From the NCBI RefSeq assembly GCF_003014535.1, contig NZ_PYGD01000005.1, forward strand, positions 124,001-188,000: a DNA stretch of 64,000 bases. Direction: 5' to 3'. Below are positions 34,327 through 43,214 of this stretch, one piece after another; position 1 is the first letter of the stretch, and every line of letters begins with the position of its first letter. The position numbers were made by a program, and so were the translations under genes. The DNA is from Taibaiella chishuiensis (GTDB taxonomy: Bacteria > Bacteroidota > Bacteroidia > Chitinophagales > Chitinophagaceae). The notes under the pieces are model-generated. The model had not been told where the DNA came from. It made no database searches and worked only from the letters and a program-made list of their open reading frames with translations.

Positions 34327-34956
34327 ATGAATACTTCCATTATAGCCAACGACAGGGCAATCCGTATTTTGAAAAACAAGGGCGCCCTACCCCTCACGCA
34401 ACTGGCCCGCGAACTGGGCCTTACGAATGAGGGTGCGCGGTTTAACCTGATCAAACTTGCCAAAGAGGGGCTGGTATCCGCATCGGCCGTGGTTACCGGG
34501 CGCGGCCGCCCCAAACAGGTATGGGCATTGACCGGGGCGGGTCATGCCCTCTTCCCCGACGCACATGCTGAGGTAGCGGTAAAACTTATTGAACAAGTGA
34601 AAACTTTATTTGGTGAAGAAGGTATCAGGGCCGTTATCAGCGCCTCCGCCCAGGATGCCCGCTTACGCTACCAGGCCGCTCTTGGCGGGCTACAGGACCT
34701 GGAAGCCAAAGTAAAGACGCTGGCCGCCTTGCGCGACCAGGAAGGGTATATGGCCCGCTGCGAACAGGCGGAACAGGGCTACCTGCTTATCGAAGATCAT
34801 TGTCCCATTTGCAGTGCGGCCGCCGCCTGCCAGAACTTTTGCAGCAGCGAGCTCCAGGTATTCCGTGATGTATTACAGGCCGACGTGAGCCGTACAGAAC
34901 ATGTACTGGGCGGCGGAAGACGTTGTGCCTACAAAATTGTACCCTTAAAACAGTAA
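34327..34956 (+). CDS. SufR-like winged-helix regulator with C-terminal Fe-S cysteine motif
   Basis: 209 residues with start at 34327 (MNTSIIAND); an upstream in-frame ATG at 34234 would precede the promoter element. ArsR/MarR-type winged helix (about 8-75; ALPLTQLARELGLTNEGARFNL, GRGRPKQVWAL). The C-terminal half carries DHCPICSAAAACQNFC (about 158-173) and ends in RRCAYKI, together matching the cysteine pattern of SufR, which binds an Fe-S cluster and represses suf genes. Here no suf operon is adjacent. The neighbour is the divergent MFS exporter, so the regulator may couple export to oxidative or iron-sulfur stress. Confidence 0.85.
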   Translation: MNTSIIANDRAIRILKNKGALPLTQLARELGLTNEGARFNLIKLAKEGLVSASAVVTGRGRPKQVWALTGAGHALFPDAHAEVAVKLIEQVKTLFGEEGIRAVISASAQDARLRYQAALGGLQDLEAKVKTLAALRDQEGYMARCEQAEQGYLLIEDHCPICSAAAACQNFCSSELQVFRDVLQADVSRTEHVLGGGRRCAYKIVPLKQ

Positions 34957-34961
34957 TAACA

Positions 34962-35417
34962 ATGTTTAGGTCTACCGGGAACTTCTGTATACGTGTAGTC
35001 TTTATCCTTGTGCTGCAAATAGCGGGCAACCCGGTAACCGGATCTGCCCAAACCCTGCAAACGATCCGCGATATCGAAGCAGTTACACAGCGGCATTTGG
35101 ACGAGGGTATAAATATGTTAGGTTATACTTCCGGGTTATATATGCAAATGGACAGCCTGCTAAACCTGGTTTATAAACAACTCAAGCAGCAGTTGAGCCC
35201 CGCCGGTGCAGCACAGCTTAAACAGGAGCAACGGCAATGGCTCCGGCAAAGAGACCGGCACTTCCAACAATTATACAGCGAGACAGCAAAAGAAAGCGGC
35301 ACCGAACGGTCCGCATGGGGCGAAATCGAATACCTGGGTATTTACTATGCAGAAGCCGTATTTGTAAAAGAAAGAGTGATCCAACTGATAAAGCGGCGCG
35401 ATAAGAACAAACGCTAA
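34962..35417 (+). CDS. LprI/DUF1311-like secreted protein
   Basis: 151 residues with start at 34962, giving a signal peptide (cleavage after GSAQ, about residue 30). The mature part, about 110 residues, matches the lysozyme-inhibitor LprI-like (DUF1311) pattern: LLNLVYKQLKQQLSPAGAAQLKQEQRQWLRQRD, with the conserved W and Q/R-rich helix, and a terminal helix AVFVKERVIQLIKRRDKNKR. The two cysteines that usually form a disulfide in DUF1311 are absent. It lies 5 bp after the SufR-like gene, so it is probably co-transcribed. Possible role in protecting against lysozyme-like enzymes, uncertain. Confidence 0.82.
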   Translation: MFRSTGNFCIRVVFILVLQIAGNPVTGSAQTLQTIRDIEAVTQRHLDEGINMLGYTSGLYMQMDSLLNLVYKQLKQQLSPAGAAQLKQEQRQWLRQRDRHFQQLYSETAKESGTERSAWGEIEYLGIYYAEAVFVKERVIQLIKRRDKNKR

Positions 35418-35518
35418 GCGTACCAAAGCCTTACCGGTAGCCGGTTTTCCACTGCTTACCATTAGCCATAGATCGGCTGCCCTAAGCCTTACCTGCGTAC
35501 ATAACGATCAACACGACC

Positions 35519-35962
35519 TTAAGCACCTTCCCTTACCTCATCCCCGGCTTCGAAGCCATATTGTATGGCCGCTTCCAGGGTATCCAGGTCGATATTTTTC
35601 AATGTCCTGAATTTAATACAATAGCCGGTAATACTCGCTTTACCCAATTGCGCGCCATAAGTCCGGGCTAAATAAGTTTTATCGGCAATACCCATAATAT
35701 ACACCGAGATCCCCGTTGTGTTGGCGCTCAGGCCCACCTGGTAGAATTTCCGGCTCGTGCCATCAGCATATTTTATCGTATAAGAACCATAGCCGATATT
35801 CGGGTTAGCCACCACTTTACCTTCGCCGTTTCTGCCATCCAGGAACCATAAGGTACAACCCGGCGACAACCTGCGGATCAAACGGTCCAGCTCCTGCAGT
35901 TCCGCTTGTTTGGCCCCCGGCTGGCCGGTAATATAGGCTGCTATCTGTTCTGCTGTATTCAT
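35519..35962 (-). CDS. DUF1801 domain-containing protein
   Basis: 147 residues with start at 35962 (MNTAEQIAAYI). Single DUF1801 domain (YdhG-like alpha/beta fold): N-terminal helix, then the strand pair CTLWFLDGRNGEG and SYTIKYADGTSRKFYQVGLSAN, a central ISVYIMGIADKTYL strand, the motif LGKASITGYCIKFRTLKNID and a C-terminal helix. Family members bind small molecules or iron and are of unknown function. It is a small single-gene unit, convergent with the LprI-like gene. Confidence 0.88.
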   Translation of the reverse strand: MNTAEQIAAYITGQPGAKQAELQELDRLIRRLSPGCTLWFLDGRNGEGKVVANPNIGYGSYTIKYADGTSRKFYQVGLSANTTGISVYIMGIADKTYLARTYGAQLGKASITGYCIKFRTLKNIDLDTLEAAIQYGFEAGDEVREGA

Positions 35963-36066
35963 AAATAAGGATTGAAAAGGTATTAAGCTCATGCCGTGGT
36001 ACGGATACTACCCGTTAATCGACCGGCGTACCAACAAAGGTATTTATATAGCGCGAGCATGTGTAG

Positions 36067-36477
36067 CTATTCCTCCTCTTTTCGGTATTTTGTATAATAG
36101 TCGAATTGTGGCAGGCGCTTGCCACACCAGGGGCAGTAGTCAATCGGTATACAGAATTTTCGCGACGGATGCTGAATACCGAAAGCCCTGAAATCTTCCC
36201 AATAGATCACGAACTTTTCAGGGCTTGGCCGCTGGTCCTTGCGTACGGTCTGCGTCAGGTCCTCGAGATGCCAGCAGGCAAGTTCCAGGCAACAGAATTG
36301 ATCGACATCTACATGCAGATCCTTAAACCGCTGTCTTATATACCAGTTCCGGCACTGGGGCTCCTCGGTAAAGGCCATAGCAAACGCAAACGGGGCCTTG
36401 GTGGTGATCTCCGTTATGGGAATCCTCGAGTATAATAAATACTGTTCCATAAAATCTCTCAATTCCATTTTCGGCAT
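36067..36477 (-). CDS. Protein with C-terminal CPWCG zinc-knuckle motif
   Basis: 136 residues with start at the ATG ending at 36477 (MPKMELRDF); an alternative is 9 bp downstream (MELRD). The C-terminus carries IDYCPWCGKRLPQFDYY, a two-cysteine zinc-ribbon end found in several small DUF proteins of Bacteroidota (DUF6980-like). Additional cysteines (QCRNW, QFCCLELACWH, KFCIPID) may complete the metal site. The protein has no signal peptide and is presumably cytoplasmic. Function unknown. The upstream longer ORF to 36600 is less likely. Confidence 0.7.
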   Translation of the reverse strand: MPKMELRDFMEQYLLYSRIPITEITTKAPFAFAMAFTEEPQCRNWYIRQRFKDLHVDVDQFCCLELACWHLEDLTQTVRKDQRPSPEKFVIYWEDFRAFGIQHPSRKFCIPIDYCPWCGKRLPQFDYYTKYRKEEE

Positions 36478-37123
36478 GTGGTTATTTGAAACCAGCAGGA
36501 AAATAAACAATTTTCCAGGTATTTTTTCCTGGTCGCTTTTCTGCAGTGCATGATGTAGCATGCTGCCGGCGCATGTGCACCCCTGGAAATACCTTAGCAA
36601 ATACTGAAGCCCCCCAATTCCGCAAGTCCGGATTGCTGAGAACCGTTTTTGCTACACTTATTCGTTTTTTCCTGCACTTATACATTTGTCCTTGTGCCGC
36701 AAACCGAAACTTTGTTGTTTTGAGTATAAACAGGCTGCAGCTTGAAACAGGTAACCGGGCCCTGCATTTTTACAAGCACGGAACAACATTCCTGTAAGCT
36801 CCGTCCCGCAACAGGCGGAGCCAGTACAACAACCTATTGCCCCTACGGGAACCATCCGACAGCCCCTGAAGCTTTTTATCACCACTAAACAGTAAGGCTA
36901 CTTACAGCCATTATATCCTATGCAACAAAAGGCATTTGCTGTTTACCTTACCCGCCGGCCTAAGCACCGGTATCCTGTACTACCCCGGGCGGGAGGGTAA
37001 CGGCAACAGTTACCGGGTCTGTGGTTTTGTGAAAACAGGCCCGCAATTTATCGCCCGGATTACAAAAAAGAATCCGGTCAAAACCAAACCAATCCTCATC
37101 TCCGGTTTTAAAACACCAATCTT
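36478..37123. other. Intergenic region, no gene recognised
   Basis: About 645 bp, AT-rich around 36480-36680, without a convincing ORF, hairpin or promoter pair. It presumably carries the control region of the secreted-protein gene at 37124. Confidence 0.5.
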
Positions 37124-37573
37124 ATGAAAAAACTATTATTAGCTGCTGCCCTAACGATCGCCAGCATAGCAGCAAGAGCACAGGCAAAAGAAATCTATTA
37201 TTTTAACCACAACCCGACCAATTTAACCCTCTACCTGGAAGATGACCGGAGCTGCGGCACTCTTATACCCGTACCGGGGATCTTCGTTCCACCGGTGCCG
37301 CTGGTACCGGGTTATAACTGGATAGCCCTGGGCGCCGGCAGCACTTATCCTGCGTTGAGGAGCTTCGACCCCATGCATGTTTCCATTGTGGGTGTAACCG
37401 CCATCTTGTATGGGATCGTATATACGGTAGGAGAACCCGTAAGCAGTGCCTGCGGTACGCCTACGGGCTTTGTTTATGGTATTGGAGGTGGAGGCCCGGG
37501 AACACAATACCAGGTATCCTTCAACTACCCTACGTTCTGGGGCCCGGGCATTGTAGACCTGCGCGATTATTAG
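37124..37573 (+). CDS. Small secreted protein, paralogue A
   Basis: 149 residues. Signal peptide (MKKLLLAAALTIASIAARAQ, cleavage about residue 20). Mature part is hydrophobic and Pro/Gly/Tyr-rich (CGTLIPVPGIFVPPVPLVPGYNW and CGTPTGFVYGIGGGGPG) with two cysteines, about 54 and 113, and ends in IVDLRDY. No known domain. It is followed 112 bp downstream by a similar-sized secreted protein at 37686 and resembles the protein at 24015 in its opening strand. It may be an exported adhesin-like or bacteriocin-like small protein; this is a guess from size and export only. Confidence 0.8.
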   Translation: MKKLLLAAALTIASIAARAQAKEIYYFNHNPTNLTLYLEDDRSCGTLIPVPGIFVPPVPLVPGYNWIALGAGSTYPALRSFDPMHVSIVGVTAILYGIVYTVGEPVSSACGTPTGFVYGIGGGGPGTQYQVSFNYPTFWGPGIVDLRDY

Positions 37574-37685
37574 TACAGGCAGGTATACAGTCCTGCCGTA
37601 CGTCAATAACCTATGGCATTCCGGACAGCAGGACAATACCTTTAATGATAACAATACCCCTTTGTTTTAACCTTTAATCATTCGC

Positions 37686-38132
37686 ATGATGAAACATATC
37701 TTTTTAGTAATCCTGGCCATAACTGCCCTCCATATCCGAAGCAAGGCGCAATCGCTGGAACTGATAAACAACCGGCCCTGTGAGGCTTACTTTATCGTCT
37801 ATGGCGGTTGTCCTGGCGATCCCTGTTCCTATTCGCTGACCTTTATCATTCCGGCACACGACAAACGTATATTCCCCGTAGTGCCACTTGCTATATTCGG
37901 ATCGGTCAACCCGGCTATGGCCCCTCCCGTATGTGGTCTTTTTGAATGGCATGGAGCGGATATACAAAATAACGGCCTTGACTGCTGCGACGGTGGCGGG
38001 CTGACCGTTGGGGACGGCGCCTGTGCCCTCGGCCCGGCTACAAATTGTGTCACGCCCTTATGCAGCTCCTTTTGTGCCGACTGGATAACCGTTTCCACGC
38101 CCCCGGGTTCGGCGCAGGTCATTGCAAACTGA
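37686..38132 (+). CDS. Small secreted Cys-rich protein, paralogue B
   Basis: 148 residues. Signal peptide MMKHIFLVILAITALHIRSKA; the mature part begins QSLELINNRPCEAYFIVYGGC. About ten cysteines, in pairs and single (RPCEAYF, GGCPGDPC, DCCDGGG, DGACALG, NCVTPLCSSFCADW), point to several disulfide bonds in a periplasmic or extracellular small domain. The first strand (ELINNRPC..YFIVYG) is similar to the layout of the protein at 37124. Followed by a strong terminator at 38181-38209. Confidence 0.8.
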   Translation: MMKHIFLVILAITALHIRSKAQSLELINNRPCEAYFIVYGGCPGDPCSYSLTFIIPAHDKRIFPVVPLAIFGSVNPAMAPPVCGLFEWHGADIQNNGLDCCDGGGLTVGDGACALGPATNCVTPLCSSFCADWITVSTPPGSAQVIAN

Positions 38133-38180
38133 TGGCCTATTAATGCCGTTAAAAACGGGAAGAATTTATTCTAAACAGGA

Positions 38181-38209
38181 AAAGCACCGGCAGGTACCGG
38201 TGCTTTTTT
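38181..38209 (+). terminator. Intrinsic terminator of the small secreted-protein genes
   Basis: AAAGCACCGG (38181-38190) pairs with CCGGTGCTTT (38197-38206), loop CAGGTA, followed by T-run through 38209. It also contains an A-run upstream, so it can serve the convergent AraC gene ending at 38245. Confidence 0.9.
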
Positions 38210-38244
38210 GTTGCGCGCAGCATATAGGTGTATGAAGCGGCCCC

Positions 38245-39168
38245 TCAGCTAAACGATCGCCGAAACGCCACAGGCGAAAAACCCGTCCTGGTCTTAAAAA
38301 GCCGACTGAACGATTGTACCTGTTCAAAGCCTAATTCGTAAGCAATTTCGCTGACCGTAAGATTTGTGACAGATAATTTTTCTTTGGCTTTTTCAATTAA
38401 CTTTTCATGAATGTGTTGCTGCGTATTTTGCCCGGTCAAAACGCGCAGTACACTACCCAGGTATTTAGGCGAAACATTCAAGGCATCTGCAACAAACCGG
38501 ACGGTTGGCAAGCCTTTGGAAATGATCGCTTCACTATTGAAATAATTGACCAACAGTGCCTCCAGGCGTTCTAAGATCTGATGATTGGATTTTTCCCTTG
38601 TCAGGAATTGGCGGTTATAAAACCTGTTCGCATAACTGAGTAAGTTTTCAAGATGTGTTATGATGATTTGCTTACTGAACCGGTCCCTACCGGATTGACA
38701 TTCCTGCTCGATAAGCGCTAGAATCCCGTTGAGCGTTTTTTCTTCTTTTTCTGACAGGAACAAGCCTTCGTTTACTGAATAATCAAAAAAATCATACTGC
38801 CCGATTGTTTTTGCAAGTGTGGTATTCCAGATAAAATCAGGATGGACTAAGAGTGCCCAACCTGACTTTTCAGGTAATTCGTTTTTGTCGTCACAGGCAA
38901 TACTAAAAACTTGTTTGGGCGCCATAAAGGACAAGATACCTTTATTAAAATCGTAGACCTGCTGTCCGTATCTCGCAGTTGCATTTGAAGAACGCCTGAG
39001 CGCTATCCAGTAAAAGTCCAAAGTAAATGTTGTATTTCCGGCAAGCCCTAAGGGCCGGAGTTGTTCAAGATCGATCACGCTAATCAAGGGATGACCGGCT
39101 TCAGGAAGCTGTCTTAGTCGATGATAGGCGCCAATTGTCTTAACCGTATGTAATTGTCCACGCAACAT
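38245..39168 (-). CDS. AraC family transcriptional regulator
   Basis: 307 residues. N-terminal sensing domain (about 1-190) and C-terminal AraC double helix-turn-helix (about 205-305) with IAYELGFEQVQSFSRLFKTRTGFSPVAFR. It shares layout and many segments with the regulator at 21260 (for example NRQFLTR, IAYELGFE). It follows a YceI-family gene by 3 bp and is therefore probably translated from the same transcript, the regulator second. It is convergent with the small secreted-protein genes. Confidence 0.93.
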   Translation of the reverse strand: MLRGQLHTVKTIGAYHRLRQLPEAGHPLISVIDLEQLRPLGLAGNTTFTLDFYWIALRRSSNATARYGQQVYDFNKGILSFMAPKQVFSIACDDKNELPEKSGWALLVHPDFIWNTTLAKTIGQYDFFDYSVNEGLFLSEKEEKTLNGILALIEQECQSGRDRFSKQIIITHLENLLSYANRFYNRQFLTREKSNHQILERLEALLVNYFNSEAIISKGLPTVRFVADALNVSPKYLGSVLRVLTGQNTQQHIHEKLIEKAKEKLSVTNLTVSEIAYELGFEQVQSFSRLFKTRTGFSPVAFRRSFS

Positions 39169-39171
39169 ACC

Positions 39172-39687
39172 TTATACTTGTTTCACGACTTGCAGGTTAC
39201 TCTGCAACATTATTTCGTTGCCTAACCCCGGGTTGTCCGGCCCCAGCCCAAAATCGCGGCGATTGATTTTACCGGTAAGGGTAAAGCCTGCATGCGTATT
39301 TCCGAAGCGATCTTCAGCCCTGCCGCCAAATTCCACATCCAATACAATGGCTTTGCTGATGTCTTTAATGATAAAATTACCATATAATTTATAGTTGCCG
39401 TCATCAATTTTGTCCATTTTCAAACCTTCAAAGATAATTTCCGGGTAGTTTACCATATCGAAAAAATCAGCAGTTTTCAGATGTTCGTCACGTTGTTCGT
39501 TATTGGTGTCGATTGCATTTACTGCTGCAACAAATTTAATTTTTGCACCCGTAAAATCGTTACCTGTTGTCTCCATAGTAATGCTGAATTTTCGAAAAAA
39601 ACCGGTAACGTTTGAAATCAGCAGGTGTTTAATTTTAAATTGAACTTCACTGTGCGCAGGATCTGATATCCATTTTGTAGTTGCCAT
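39172..39687 (-). CDS. YceI family protein, cytoplasmic form
   Basis: 171 residues. YceI-like lipocalin-like barrel (whole length) with ISDPAHSEVQFKIKHLLISNVTGFF at the N-terminus, FKGLKMDKIDDGNYKLYGNF in the middle and the closing GFTLTGKINRRDFGLGPDNPG. Unlike Escherichia coli YceI it has no signal peptide; it is therefore expected in the cytoplasm. These proteins bind isoprenoid-like lipids. It opens the operon with the AraC regulator at 38245 (3-bp gap), so its induction probably follows an environmental or chemical cue. Confidence 0.95.
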   Translation of the reverse strand: MATTKWISDPAHSEVQFKIKHLLISNVTGFFRKFSITMETTGNDFTGAKIKFVAAVNAIDTNNEQRDEHLKTADFFDMVNYPEIIFEGLKMDKIDDGNYKLYGNFIIKDISKAIVLDVEFGGRAEDRFGNTHAGFTLTGKINRRDFGLGPDNPGLGNEIMLQSNLQVVKQV

Positions 39688-39793
39688 ATCTTAGTTTTTT
39701 GATCCTGCAAATATCAGCACAACCCCCACCACAGGTTTAGCCGGAATGCGCTTTGTTTTAACTGAAATGCCCGCTGGCTTAATCCTCCTGCTC

Positions 39794-39827
39794 AAAAAAA
39801 ATACCACCCCGCCAGGAGTGGTATTTT
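39794..39827 (-). terminator. Intrinsic terminator of the YtcJ-like gene
   Basis: AATACCAC (39800-39807) pairs with GTGGTATT (39818-39825), and on the minus strand the stem is followed by eight T (complement of 39793-39800). It starts 31 bp beyond the stop at 39858. Confidence 0.88.
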
Positions 39828-39857
39828 TGATTTTCATAAGCCCGGTTCCCTGCGGAA

Positions 39858-41711
39858 CTATTTATTGATGTATACCGGTGTGCCGTCCACCCAGGTCTCG
39901 AGTACCGGGATATGGCGCATATATTTATACGGGTTCTTTACTTTAAGCGGATCTTCTGCAAGGATCACGAAATCTGCGAAGTTGCCCGCCACCAGCGAAC
40001 CGGTCCATTGTTCTGCATTGCACTGCCAGGCCGCATCGTAGGTAATGGCGGTTAATGCCTGCTCTGCCGTGATGCACTCTACTTCGTTCAATACATGCTC
40101 TCCCGGTATCGCTTCTGTGATGCGTGTGATCGATTGCTCCATCATTCTCAGCGGTCCCAGCGGACTTACCTGGTGGTCGCTGTGTAAAGTAATGCGCATA
40201 CCTTGTTCCAGCGCTGATTTGCAGAGGTCGAGCATATTGGATTTATCCTGGAAGATGGCCTGCTCGAAGGCGTAGCCCCAGTAGCCGACATGACCGATCA
40301 GGAAACTTGGAGAGACACCCAGCTTTTTCATCACGACCAGCTGATCCTGCGTAAGCAGGGAACAATGCTCGATACGATGCCGGAGACCCTGTTCCTGCTG
40401 CTTCGGTATATTGTTTGCATACACATCGATGGCAAACTGAACAGCACGGTTACCATTGGCATGGATCATCAGGGGCCAGCCTTTGCCGGCGATCACCGTT
40501 TCTACCAGGTTGTTATAATCGGAAGGCGGTGTTTTGGGCCGGGTATCCGGCGCACCGAAATTAAATATACCGTAGTTCTCCTTCGGTTTACATAAATAAG
40601 GTTCCGATTGGTAGCCGGTCAGCCCCTGGTTGGAACCGTCCGATACGATTTTGACATTGCCGATATATACATCTTCATACTTTTCATGTTTCTTGTACGG
40701 CTTCAGGGAGTCCACTGATTTGGCATCGCAGATCTCTGCAGCGCCGATCCGAACAACCCGGTTGTGTATTTCAAGATAAGCTTCCAGCAGGGCTTTCATG
40801 CCACCGGTCATACCGGCGTCATACAAGAACGTTACCCCTCTTTCATTCGCCGTTTTCAGGAATGCTTTGATATGTTCGAAAGACTGTAAGGCCATATCCT
40901 TAACCTGTTGCGTAGGGATCGTCTTGATGGCTGGATCCATGCCCGGCGCTTCCTGTAAACGGCCATGCGTTTTTTCGAGGTATTCGATCAGTTTGGGATA
41001 ATCAGGGTTGGCCGATACCCCATTGCTGGTGTTATGGTATATTTTTTCCAGCGCAGGTGTATTGGCGTACAGGGTATGCATCGAAGCCGCCAGTATCAGT
41101 ACCGGTACCTCTACGGTAATTTTATCGAGCAATATGGCATTTATGGTGACCAGGTTTTTATTATCGTCGATTAGGGGCATTAAAGCCGGGTCCAGCCCAT
41201 AACCGAGCAACCACTCGCCTTTTTTAACAGAGGGTACCTGGTCGCGGATAAGCTTGGTGATCATTTCAACGCTGTACCCTTTCCTTAATTCCTGTCCGTC
41301 GAACCCGCCAAGATCCAGCCAGCCCATCAGTAAGGCCGTAGGTACGATGTGTACGTGGGGCTCGATAAGGCCCGGCAGTAAGGTTTCGCCGTCTTTTAAT
41401 ACGCGCTGCCGGAAGCCGGGATGATGTTGCTCCATATAATTTTTAACCTTATCCTCGTCGCCCGCGACGGCAACCTGGCCATCGGCAATACCGATAGCCG
41501 CTACAGTATCGACCTTGCCCTCGATCATCGGGCGTATCGTGCCCCCGCTGAACATCAGGGTTTGTGCGGCTGCTTTTGTCTGTTCCATCCTTTCGGAAGG
41601 CAGGGTGGCAAGGGTTGCTTCGCCAAAGAGTTCCTCTTTTAATGCCGCCAGTATGGGGTTGTTGCAGGCGCATTGTGTGCAGGAATGGTGGTGTACGTGT
41701 GGTTGTTCCAT
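39858..41711 (-). CDS. YtcJ-like amidohydrolase
   Basis: 617 residues, long for an amidohydrolase because the barrel is preceded by an extended beta sandwich. A His/Cys-rich N-terminal tail (PHVHHHSCTQCACNN, about 4-18) could bind metal. The core motifs fit amidohydrolase_3/YtcJ: LPGLIEPHVHIVP (HxH, about 115-119), PLMIHANGNRAV (about 400) and LHSDHQVSPLGPL (about 530). The C-terminal FADFVILAEDPLKVKN strand completes the composite domain. It probably hydrolyses amides or cyclic amines as an intracellular metallo-hydrolase; substrate unknown. It is a single-gene unit with its own terminator. Confidence 0.9.
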   Translation of the reverse strand: MEQPHVHHHSCTQCACNNPILAALKEELFGEATLATLPSERMEQTKAAAQTLMFSGGTIRPMIEGKVDTVAAIGIADGQVAVAGDEDKVKNYMEQHHPGFRQRVLKDGETLLPGLIEPHVHIVPTALLMGWLDLGGFDGQELRKGYSVEMITKLIRDQVPSVKKGEWLLGYGLDPALMPLIDDNKNLVTINAILLDKITVEVPVLILAASMHTLYANTPALEKIYHNTSNGVSANPDYPKLIEYLEKTHGRLQEAPGMDPAIKTIPTQQVKDMALQSFEHIKAFLKTANERGVTFLYDAGMTGGMKALLEAYLEIHNRVVRIGAAEICDAKSVDSLKPYKKHEKYEDVYIGNVKIVSDGSNQGLTGYQSEPYLCKPKENYGIFNFGAPDTRPKTPPSDYNNLVETVIAGKGWPLMIHANGNRAVQFAIDVYANNIPKQQEQGLRHRIEHCSLLTQDQLVVMKKLGVSPSFLIGHVGYWGYAFEQAIFQDKSNMLDLCKSALEQGMRITLHSDHQVSPLGPLRMMEQSITRITEAIPGEHVLNEVECITAEQALTAITYDAAWQCNAEQWTGSLVAGNFADFVILAEDPLKVKNPYKYMRHIPVLETWVDGTPVYINK

Positions 41712-42422
41712 CTATTTACAGGTTTTGGTTATGATATGGAATAGTGTACCCGCGGGAGTTCCGCAACGGGGGTATAAACCAGGCTAGCGGCCTCCTGGTG
41801 TGGTATGTACCCTTTAGAACAACGAAAGTAGTGCACGGGCACCACTGGTTTTCCGGTGAAACCGCCTGTTTATGTAAACCCGTGTATATACCCTGCCGCG
41901 GGAGGAAATAACCTGTAAGCCTTATGCAGGCCGCATCAGTGACATGGAATAGCTTCGCAGGCAAAGCTTTGTTACTCAGGGCGCGGGGTGTGTATAAAAC
42001 AAAGCATTAGTACGCATGCGACAGGCTGGTTTACAAAAGTGGTTAGAGCAAGGCGTCCTCTAAAATTAAACGGTCCGGGTGGAAGTTCTTTTTTGCATAC
42101 CTTGTAACAGCCACCCGGTTAAAGAAATGCACAGTATGGAATGCACATATTAGAGCGTTTAAGCAAAGGGCAAATCATGAAACGTACACGGTTTATAACA
42201 TTAAAGATCTCGGGAATATAAACCGGAAGCGTTTGCAAAAGCCGGTGTACAAATATTGCCTACGCAATACAATGGTCAACGCAGGCAATGACTGATACCA
42301 ATTGCGCCTAGTGAAACAGGCAACTTATCCGTATTGAATTTAATTAAGACCTCCAGATGACTTTACATTTTAGGTATTTTCGGGCGCAGGTGTTATTTTC
42401 GTCAGTTAACCATATAACTCAA
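41712..42422. other. Intergenic region, no gene recognised
   Basis: About 710 bp between the YtcJ-like gene and the accessory pair at 42423. No convincing ORF or terminator. An 82-codon ORF on the minus strand (41716-41964) has no family resemblance. This may include the left boundary of an acquired segment. Confidence 0.5.
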
Positions 42423-43079
42423 ATGAAAACAGAATCGGTAACGTATATGAATGTCGAGCTTGTCTTCCATGTTTATGAGGGAAAAGTTCAAGGGCTTAAT
42501 AAATTTGTACAAACGGATACTCATGTATCAGGCGGTGGCGGAACTATCCGGACAGGATTTCTATCAGGTAAAGTATCCGGTACAACTAATCCCATTTCGT
42601 CAAGTACAACACACACATATATAACTGAATTTGCTGTCGTTGAAGAAGATGGTGCAGAAGCTTCCCTTACCCTTACCAACCTTCAGCTGGTATTACGCAA
42701 TGATTTACCTATATCTGTTTGGGTGGAAGAGAAAACAAAATCAGTCCATAAAATTATTAATGCCAATTCGGGAGCAGCTGCAACCGTAAATAGTATAGAA
42801 AAGATACTCAAGAGAACGGACTATTATTTCAAACGATTTATTCAGAACAACACCGTTCCCAAATATATCTGGTGGTCCACGCTGTTAGTAATCACCCTTT
42901 ATATCGCCTGGGTATTTTGGGATGTGTTCTCCCATAGACCAGGATTACTCACTATACTTATTGCTTTAGTATTTCTCCTGCCTCCTTATTTTCTTTACAA
43001 GATCGTAAAAAAGGCACTCAACCGGCAACTCACAAAAGGCTTAAAAGAACAGGTGGCAAAGCAAATGAACCAGATTTAA
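42423..43079 (+). CDS. Membrane protein with N-terminal beta domain and two C-terminal helices
   Basis: 218 residues with start at 42423 (MKTESVTYMNVELVF). The N-terminal cytoplasmic-type domain (about 1-130) is beta-rich with a distinctive segment THVSGGGGTIRTGFLSGKV followed by ISSSTTHTYITEFAVVEEDGAEASLTLTNLQLVLRNDLPISVW. I recall similar HVSGGG...ISS sequences in uncharacterised bacterial membrane proteins, without an assigned function. Two hydrophobic helices (about 164-186 and 190-212) end the protein, and a charged tail KALNRQLTKGLKEQVAKQMNQI follows. It is 135 bp upstream of an AT-rich HEPN-domain gene in the same orientation, so the two may act together. Confidence 0.78.
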   Translation: MKTESVTYMNVELVFHVYEGKVQGLNKFVQTDTHVSGGGGTIRTGFLSGKVSGTTNPISSSTTHTYITEFAVVEEDGAEASLTLTNLQLVLRNDLPISVWVEEKTKSVHKIINANSGAAATVNSIEKILKRTDYYFKRFIQNNTVPKYIWWSTLLVITLYIAWVFWDVFSHRPGLLTILIALVFLLPPYFLYKIVKKALNRQLTKGLKEQVAKQMNQI

Positions 43080-43214
43080 AGTCATGCACAAATACGCTTA
43101 GGAATCATATATTGATGGTTTCAAACAAGCCTCTGGCTTGCTGTTATCTCCTGTTTTTAAAACCGGTTCCTCAGAAAATTCGTTGGATAAAAACTACTAC
43201 AAAATCTTTATTTC

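Noticed and set aside
41716-41964. 82-codon minus-strand ORF before the YtcJ-like gene
   Set aside because: No domain and no promoter; likely chance in intergenic DNA.
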